Below, piece by piece: positions 34,401 to 43,400 of a stretch of 64,000 nt of DNA (position 1 is its first letter; each line of letters begins with the position of its first letter). The DNA lies in assembly GCA_963855995.1 (NCBI GenBank), contig OY979717.1, positions 23,152,746 to 23,216,745 on the forward strand, written 5' to 3'. The notes under the pieces are model-generated. The model had not been told where the DNA came from and made no database searches. It worked only from the letters and a program-made list of their open reading frames with translations. The position numbers and the translations under genes were made by a program. Origin of the DNA: Muricea muricata (Eukaryota; Cnidaria; Anthozoa; Malacalcyonacea; Plexauridae).

Positions 34401-37400
34401 TGCCGCCCGATAAATGGGAGGGAGGGGACATATTTTACACAATTCATTTTTAAAGATACATTTATGGTCAGTAAACACGTATAACGACCACTTTCTGATT
34501 ATCAGGCAGGTCACGCAACTGAATGAGCAGTATCTACACGTGAATTCTTTACCTCCAAAAGTTGCGCTTTAGTCTTCGCAAAAAATATTTGGTGTGTTTA
34601 CCCGTCAAAATTTAATGTATACTTGAATCGTTTGTGATTGGAAGTAACTGACTAAGACACGCATTCACAGAGTACCAAGAAAAACAAAATTCCAGCGCTT
34701 GTTTTCATGACCAAGACTTTAAAATGTATAGCGCACACGAAGATGTAATACTGACTTACATAAATAGAGATTATACTGCATGGTCTGCGAGTATGGTTTT
34801 TATGCACGAGTTGTGAAAGATTACTTTCTCCCTTTTTGGCTTAAATAGTGACTTTTATTCGAAAAGCTCTTCTTTTTTTACATTAAAGCCAAAAAAACCT
34901 CTCACGCCTTCCCCACAGGGGCGGCTATGTTGTGAGAAAAATGACAATACGATTTTTTTCACTAGTGGGAAAAACCCTATAGCCCGGCATGAAAATGCTG
35001 ATATTTCACTAGTGAAGTACGGCAAGTGAAAACGCTTATTCGTTTCTCTATTAATAATAGTGAAATTTCGATATTTATTTCAGCTGTTTACCTCGAGTAA
35101 ATCTCTATATAATACTATATAATATCTTTTATCAGATTAAAGTAGGATAATATGTCGAAAGAAAGAAATGGTTTAAATTTGCTTCTGGTACTTTGTAATT
35201 TAGCTCTTCTATTTAGGAAACAGTTTGAAAATTTTTCACCATATTTTTTGCTTCAAATAATACTAAAGGCATGTCATTTGGTCTTATTTTTCCAGTCATT
35301 TTTCTCGAAACGATTCTTTTCCTTGTTTGACACGGATGGAGATGGCTCAATTGACATGAAGGAATTGGTCAACGGTTTACAAATATTGACCAAAGGAACT
35401 GAATCAGAAAAACTTAAGTTCCTTTTCAACGTTTACGATATAGATGGTAAGTTATGCGTTTTGGCCATATGCAGATCATGCACATGCCATTGACTTGGCC
35501 TTTTAATAACTAGAAAACTCTTTTAATTTTCTAATAAATATCGTTTTTTGCAACTCATGGTCTTTGACTCATCCCCAGTTCTTTAGATTAAAAGATGCTG
35601 TGTTAGCACTGTAGATAATCAGCGGAAACTCTGCCATTTGTATTTTTTGTCACTTTTCGAAACGGCTTCCAGCTTAAACGAAGTTGAGCTAAATATATCT
35701 GCATGATTCAACTATTGCAGGATGATAACAAGTTTTTATATCGCTAGGAAATGCGCAGTTTATTTTTCCAATCGATGACTGGGGACTAGTCAGCTTGACC
35801 TGATGAAGGGCGGGTGCTCAACTTATCCAATTGCGCACAAAATAGCTTCATACTGTGGATAACTATATAATGCAAACTAATATAAGTGGAAGGTGTTGTA
35901 AATTATGATTCATACAGTAAATATTCTGTGCAGGAAACGGTAGTCTAAACAAGGAAGAAATGCGAATAGTGTTACAGTCATGTGTTCAAGAAAGCAACAT
36001 AAAATTCAATGAAGATCAAATGGAAGAGCTTGTTGACGCTTTCTTTGAAGAGACAGACGCAGATCATAATGGCGAAATCACGTTTAAAGAATTTACATCC
36101 TGCTTGGCAAAATTTCCGAGTGTGGCAGAAAATCTTACAATCGCGTAAGTTTACTTACTTACAAAAGGTCAAACGAAGTTGAAATGCTTGAAATTGTTGT
36201 ATATCTAGCGTCTATGTTTAGTTTTCTGATTGGTCGAAAGCACATCACGTGCTTGTCCACAAAACATCGTGCTCCTGCCAATCGTTGGGGCTAATTTATG
36301 AACCGGTCAATAATAAAATTGGTGCAGCATGCATGCGTGTTAACCATGAAGTTCTATCGTCCATTCACATCTGTTTTCATGCTAAATGTCTGCTCGTTTC
36401 GCTTTTCGTTCCATTCCTCGATTGTTTGAAGATAAAAATACTAGGTTTGAAGATGAAGGAATAATTCCAGTGTGCAATTGACCTACTAAAAGAGTTTTGT
36501 AAGGCGAAGGGGCTTGCTTTCGAAGACAAATGCCTCGAAAAGTCCTTAAGTAAGTTATGAAGTCGTTAAGGTTACAAGACACGTTAGGTGACGTTCTTCG
36601 GAAAATCGACACCGTGCGTGTCCCAAATTTTTACTAAGAGTTTATAATTATATTTTATCTAAACGAACAATTGGTCATCATGTAACCTTAGCCGTGAATA
36701 ATTCGCCGTATATACAACAAGACACTCGTTTACTGACACCCCGGAAAACAGTGAGTTTTTCAGCCCCTCATCTACCTTGGGGCAACAAAACTCACTGTTT
36801 ACTTCGGTGCCAGACTTACATAAAGTATTTATGATAATATAGACCTTTATAGAAGCACAATTTTTATTTTCAATTACAATTAGAGCTGGTAACTGGTTAA
36901 ATCCACCAAAAGAGAAAAAAAGAAAACGTCTGACGGATCGAACTCGTTCGAAGATGCGATGGGCTACTCTCAAGAAAAATAGACTTACGGTGTTTTTTGT
37001 AATGTTGTACTTCCTCATCAATCTCGCGTTGTTTATCTGGGTTGCCATTCAAAGAAAGGATGAGGGTGGATGGGTGATTGTCGCTCGTGTTCATGGAATG
37101 TGTTTAAATTTTAATTGCATGTTCATCCTGGTTTTAATGTTGAAACACTCGCTTACGTGGTTGAGGTCAAGCAAAATTGGGAAGTATTTTCCAATTGATC
37201 ATCACATTGATTTTCACAAAGCCGTTGCTGTAGTGATATTTATACAAGGCGTTTTGCACTTTATTGGGCATCTTGGGCGATACAGTAAGTACCCGTTACA
37301 GAAAATTCACAGATAATTTCATGTTCGTGAAATTCAATGTGGAATTGTACGTGAAATTGGGGCAGGCGGAATATTAATTGGGACATTTTACATGCAAAAA

Positions 37401-40400
37401 TTAGAAATTTCCTTATCTAAAATTTATGTTACACATGTGAAATTAGTGATTCCTATGTAGAATTTAATTGACATGTGGAATTAGAACATTGCACAGTGTT
37501 AAATTTTAAGGGGAACTGGAACATTTCACCTGTGAAATTTGAATTTGCGTTTCAGATCTTTTTTCACATGTGAAAGTAGTGCTTTATATTACGTAAAAAG
37601 TCAAATATATTATGTAAAAAATAGAATTCACGTGAGAATGGACCATTCCCCAATTAGACAAAGTTTTAAATTGGAAAATAATTTTAACACAGTTGGAAAG
37701 AGCTTCCTAAATTTAGTGAAATTGTGAAGTTTGGTTGCAAAATATTGTAAAATGTGGAAAATATAGTCCTGTAAAGTTTGCAAATTTTGTATACTTTTGT
37801 ATTACGCACGGAAAAGCGTTACCACTATGTGGAAATGTGGTAACGCTTTTTCCCGCGTAATGCAGAAGTATACAAAATTTGCAATCTTTACATTACTATA
37901 TTTTTGACATTTTACAATATTTTACAACCAAACTTTACAGTTTCACTAAATTTAGAAAGCTCTTTCCAACTGTGCTAAAATCGCTTTCCAATTTGAAAGT
38001 TTGTCTAATTGGGGAATGGTCCATTGAAATGCGAAATTTTCAAAAGGGACTCGCTAGTTGATTTTGTTTTTGCATTCGCGATCCAAAAGATTGTTTCATT
38101 TTGTGATCTAGGGGCTCTCATGTGACACAAGCACTGACTCTTTCAGAACTGTTACTGGTGGTGTTGTAGTTTCCAGTTAAATATCCCCCCCCCCCGTATT
38201 CCCTGTTCAAAACATAAAATCATTACATTGTGTAGCGTATGCAGTTTAGTGTTGACCATTTTGTCACTTTATTTGTTCCAAACTAATCATTTTTAATTAG
38301 TCGTGACCGAATCGGGAATTCAAGTTTGGGAGTATTTATTCACAACAAAAGCTGGAGAAGGATGGGTCGGTGGCACAGCTGGAATTACAGGTGTATTACT
38401 GTTCATTATTTTTGGCATCATGGCGTTCATGTCTCTCCCTTTTGTTCGTCGCAGTGGACATTTCGAGGTATCAGAGTTTGGTATTTCAGATATTGTAGGT
38501 ACCCTACATAGATTTCTGGAGTAGCTACTTCAAAAACAGTGCGTTGGGGGCTAAATTGCATCGCCTTGCATTGAACGTTTATTTATAAACAAGACGCCTG
38601 CTAAGGCGTTCACTCCATCTGCCAAAACGAAAATTGGTACAAGGCTGCAACTAGAGCATTCATTGTGGAGAGGGGGGGGGGGTATATTCACTTATTTCTG
38701 TTTTGCCCAACGAACTCCTTTTTAATTAATTAAATCAATTATTATTAGGGTACCTTCCAAGGCATTTTAAGACATTGCTCGCACATCTTATGTAATCACT
38801 AAGATAACCAAAAATTAATGTCTGAGTGACTTGCCAGACACTCTGCCCCGAGTCCTAGTAAGACTACATTTTTTTAGAATTTAATTTAAATTAAAGACTT
38901 TTATAGTACATATGTTAAACAAGATCCTTTTGTCGTAATACCACCAACATATAGCTGTTTTATTTTTGGGTAGTTGCAAGTAAAGAAAATTTTACTAAAA
39001 TTGTATACAATACATAAATATATTAACCTGATAGCATAATTTAAATAAATTCTGTTGCACACTGCCTGAAGTCTCCACGATATAATTTGTTGGGAACTTT
39101 AGACTAACGTATGTATTTCTGGAATTGGAGTGTTAAATGTCTCTTACCTTTTATAAATGTATGAGATCCCACAAGCAAATAAATCATTTTGCACGAAATA
39201 TCAGCATCTCAACATAGGTAGAACCGTAGAAATAGAAAACCAAGGAAAGAAATCACAACGAATATATACTTCGTGATTAGAATTAGGAACACATTTCCTA
39301 GACTCACTCTTTGATCATGGATTGATGGAGTCTATAAAAATTTACCGTTTTAAAACATTTCTGGAGCAATGCTTTGATAAAGAACCTTCCTGTCTTTTTT
39401 TGCTAACTATTACATGTTAAAAATTGTGTTTTGTATATGGATATTTCAGTAGAATTTGCGTTTAATTCTTGTGTAGAAATTTGCAAATTTCGTAAATGTG
39501 GAAACACAACAGAAAATGACGGAAACACGCTCTCAAAATTTCACCGCGCAACCAATCCGAACGTTGTATTCCAATAAAATTGCTGGTTACAACGTTTGAT
39601 AATTCCAGTAGTTACTGGAATTGTCATTTCATGCATATAAAATGAACCTGACTCAGACCCGAACCCTGACCCTAACCCTAACAATCCCAATAATTTATTG
39701 GAGACAATAATTTCATTGGGATACAACGTTCGGATCGAGTGCACCGCGATAAATCGCTCCTCGGTAAAGTTTCGCGGTAGAATTTGTCGTTTTAAAACGT
39801 TTTGCATGAGCATCTTTGCACGTAAAACCTTGCGGTTTAGATGTTCTAACATACATGTTAAAATGCGTGTTTTGTTGACATATTCCGCTAGAAATTGACT
39901 TAAACGTCGTGTTCAGGTTGGCTCACGCGACTTGTGCCCAGCGGTATCACCCATGAGCGCTGCACCGACTTCTGACACCGAAAAAAAAAATTTAAAAAAT
40001 AAGAAAAAATAATAAGAAAAAACCCAGAAACGGAGCGAATTTAAAACTCCACCTCGCCTACGACAGGCGGAGTAAAAACAGAGACGGGGCGAATTTAAAA
40101 CTCCGCCGAGTAACAAGACCAATTTTCACCATTATGTAGCAAACTCACGTGCCACCTAAACTGCATAGAACAAACTGATTTCTAAGATTGCCGACGTGGA
40201 CATCCCATTATGGCAGCGACAAGAATTATTTCGCTTCATTTTTTAAATGCCTCGATAAATTAGCTGTATGTATTGAATAGCGTGGAACAAACATACTTAC
40301 AGGTTCGTTAGGCACGGGATTTGACTTTGACGTATAGAGGATAGCTGGAGGTTTCCCAAATTTACCGAGCAAAGCAAGGTGTTGTCGGGAAACTTTCAGC

Positions 40401-43400
40401 CGCCTGAGGGGCCTCCCATCCCCAGCTCACTGAACCTGCAAGTATGTTTGGTTCTTATCTCATGCCCGCGTTGCATTGTTCAGTCCTCTATGAATAAATT
40501 GACCAATTTTACTAAGAGATTGATGCACTCTAATACATACGTACGTACGATACGTACGAGATTGATGTACAGTTGAAAAGTTTTGTTTTTCCGTATGTTT
40601 ACAGATGTTCTTCTACACACACCATCTCTTTGTGGTCTGGTGGACACTTCTTATTCTCCACGCACCGAACTTTTGGAAATGGTTTATTGGTCCTGCAATA
40701 ATATACGTTGTAGAAAGGATTGCCAGTTTGAGTATTGTGAACAAAGCTCGTTATGGAAAAACGTTTATCAAGGAAGGGATAATTTTCCCGTCTAATGTAA
40801 GCAAAATGAGGTTTTTTACGCGGTAGAGTGACATATAGCAGTCACTCGAATACTACACGATTGTTTGTATGCGCACAAATATCTTGCATGTCTCTTGAAT
40901 ATTACAAATAATTACTAATTTCCTTCAGGCTAAACCATTGCAAAATTTCTTAGTGAAGGTACAGAAAAGTGAACCTAAATAGGAATTAGTGAATTCACAT
41001 CGTATCCCCTTAAACTATCAATGTAAATTAAGCCATTCTCTCGTAAGGTTACGTTTAGTCATAATAATATAACAACACTCCTGTTTACCAACTTAATGTT
41101 TCTTTTTTGCTCAGATTTGACTGATCTTCACTGGAGACAAAAATAGGACACTGGGAGGGGGTAACATTAGGGTCAAAAGGATGTGTTTCTGGACATAATG
41201 CTTTTAAGAGATTCGTCACACAGGGGTTTTCGGCCAGAGAGTAAAACCGTAGTAAAATATTAGCAAGCAATTTTAATAATTCTCTATGAATTGCAGGTCA
41301 CTCACATAATCATACCACGTTCACAAAATTTCAAGTACAAATCTGGAGACTACGTTTTGGTAAATATACCAAGAATCGCTAAATATGAATGGCACCCGTT
41401 TACAATCAGCAGTTCTCCGGAGCAGACTGAAACAATATGGCTACACATTCGAGCAGTTGGAACATGGACAAAAAAACTTTATGATTACTACAAAGCACAA
41501 TCAAATTCAAAAGAAAATTTTAAAACAAAGTCAAGATCTAGAAGGAAAACAATATCTCATATAATCAGAGAAGAAAGGTATGACAGATAATATAATCAAT
41601 ATATGTATATATGTATATGTATATATATGATATTATATATATTTATGATATTGTGATGCTACTCCGAGTTTAAGCCACACTGGGCAGGCTGAAAAATTTG
41701 TCTGGCCACAGCGGGATTCGAACCAGCGACCTTTAGGATACCAGGCTTAAACTCGGAGTAGCATCACAATATCATAATATCATATTTACCCGAGTACAAC
41801 ATCACCATTAGTATATATATAATTTAATTAGAGTATTGAAGGAACTGGTATTGAAGGAACTAGACTCTGTTCCGAAATATCACTTATCGAACCGTCCTGA
41901 CCGTGTAGCTCAGTTGGTAGAGCGTTGGGGCTAGTATTCCAAAGGTCGCTGGTTCGAATCCCGCTGTGGCCAGGCAAATTTTTCAGCCTGCCCAGTGTGG
42001 CTTAAACGCGGAGTAGCATCACAATATCATAATATCATATTTACCCGAGTACAACATCACCATGTATATATATGTATGTATATATGTATATACGTGTAGT
42101 ATCTAGCAGTAGTATATCTCAGATGTGGCAAATGAAAACAGCTATATGATTGTTGGAAGATTTATATATGGAGGGTAAATGTGTCTTAATCTCGAGTGAA
42201 AATCGTAGATGGCTAAAAAGGTCTGAAGATGAAGGTTATAAATATTTTAAATTCATAGATAACGTTTAGCCTTCGTGTTCGTTTTTGATAGATTTTGTAT
42301 TTCAGTTTAATATCTTTTTTTTCTGTAACTTAAAGGAACAGTTTAAATTACCTGAGACAACGGAGAATGCCCAGTTCTTTGAGAGAAAGGCGGACGACGA
42401 ATAACAATAATAATAGGCTAAATTTAAGCGGGAACCAAGATAACGGAGATAAAAGACAAAGCACACTTTTTCCCGTTAATGAAGAAAACGGCCTAAATGC
42501 GGTTGAATTGAAAACTGTCAGTCCTGATTCCAGTTTCGTGAAATCAACGGATACTGAATTTGGACAATTAGAGGTGAGAAATTGGCATTCATTTTCAAGT
42601 GGCAACTTGACCACCCCCATCCCCCCCAACAGCAACTCAGTATAAACTGTAGTCGTTGAATTGCGGTAATGTTTTTGAGCTCGTGAGACTCAACAAAGAA
42701 ACAAATTTCCAACCTTATTCATAGATAATTTTAAAAGTGTTGACTATTTAAGTGAAAAATTATAACCATAGCCAATTGGAATATAATCATTATTTATATG
42801 ATGTAATAATTTACAAGGCAGTCGTTTTTTAATCATGATTTCATCAGCTTCAACAATTTCCCGCGATGTTTTGAACAATATGTTACAGGATAACTGTAAG
42901 ACTATGCTGTTGTGGCCTTTGTTATGTAAAAATGGCAAAAGTATCCTTTTTGCTTCAAAATCAAACATTCGTAAACGATATTGCTATGTTATACGATGTT
43001 ATTAGAAATGTCCTTACGATCATTTTTCAAAAGAGCAAGAATTACATATGATAAATCTGTCAGGAGGATAAGCCTTTACACTCCACTTGTTGTACATATT
43101 GTGCGGTGTTTTGAAAAAAACCCATGGCCAAGACATAAAGATGAATCATTAAAATTTTAGTTAGTTCCCTATTCAGAGGCCTAGCTGAACACCATATAAT
43201 TTCATATTTTCAATTATACCAACCTAGCAGAGCTGTAAGAAACCAAACCGGTGCAGATTTCCAGAATGAAATTTGGTTAATATAGTTTCACCGCTCATGC
43301 AAGCTGTTCGTGAAATAAATTTGCCCATTCTCACATCGCAATGATAGTGCAATTGTATATATGTGTCTTGCACATGCCGAAAACAGTTGGTCTTCTACCA

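Larger units (their letters stand above)
38468..40604 (+). other. NOX5: NOX5 intron 9
   Basis: 2.1 kb without a host exon. It holds a G-run repeat relic, two small foldbacks (39556-39735 and 40285-40454) and a short tandem duplication at 40026-40107. Confidence 0.6.
41578..42335 (+). other. NOX5: NOX5 intron 11
   Basis: 758 bp between a GTATGA donor and an AAAG acceptor. It contains two tRNA-derived repeat copies in opposite orientations, plus ATATGT microsatellites at 41600-41650 and 42065-42095. Confidence 0.7.

Noticed and set aside
35152-35295. N-terminal extension of the exon 6 open frame as an alternative NOX5 start
   Set aside because: It precedes a good TTTTCCAG acceptor, is hydrophobic and T-rich, and does not resemble the EF-hand that exon 5 supplies in the correct phase.
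41899-41973. A tRNA gene
   Set aside because: A and B boxes are clear, but acceptor and T stems have mismatches, the sequence continues into a SINE body and tail, and a related copy lies nearby in reverse. It is better read as a SINE head.
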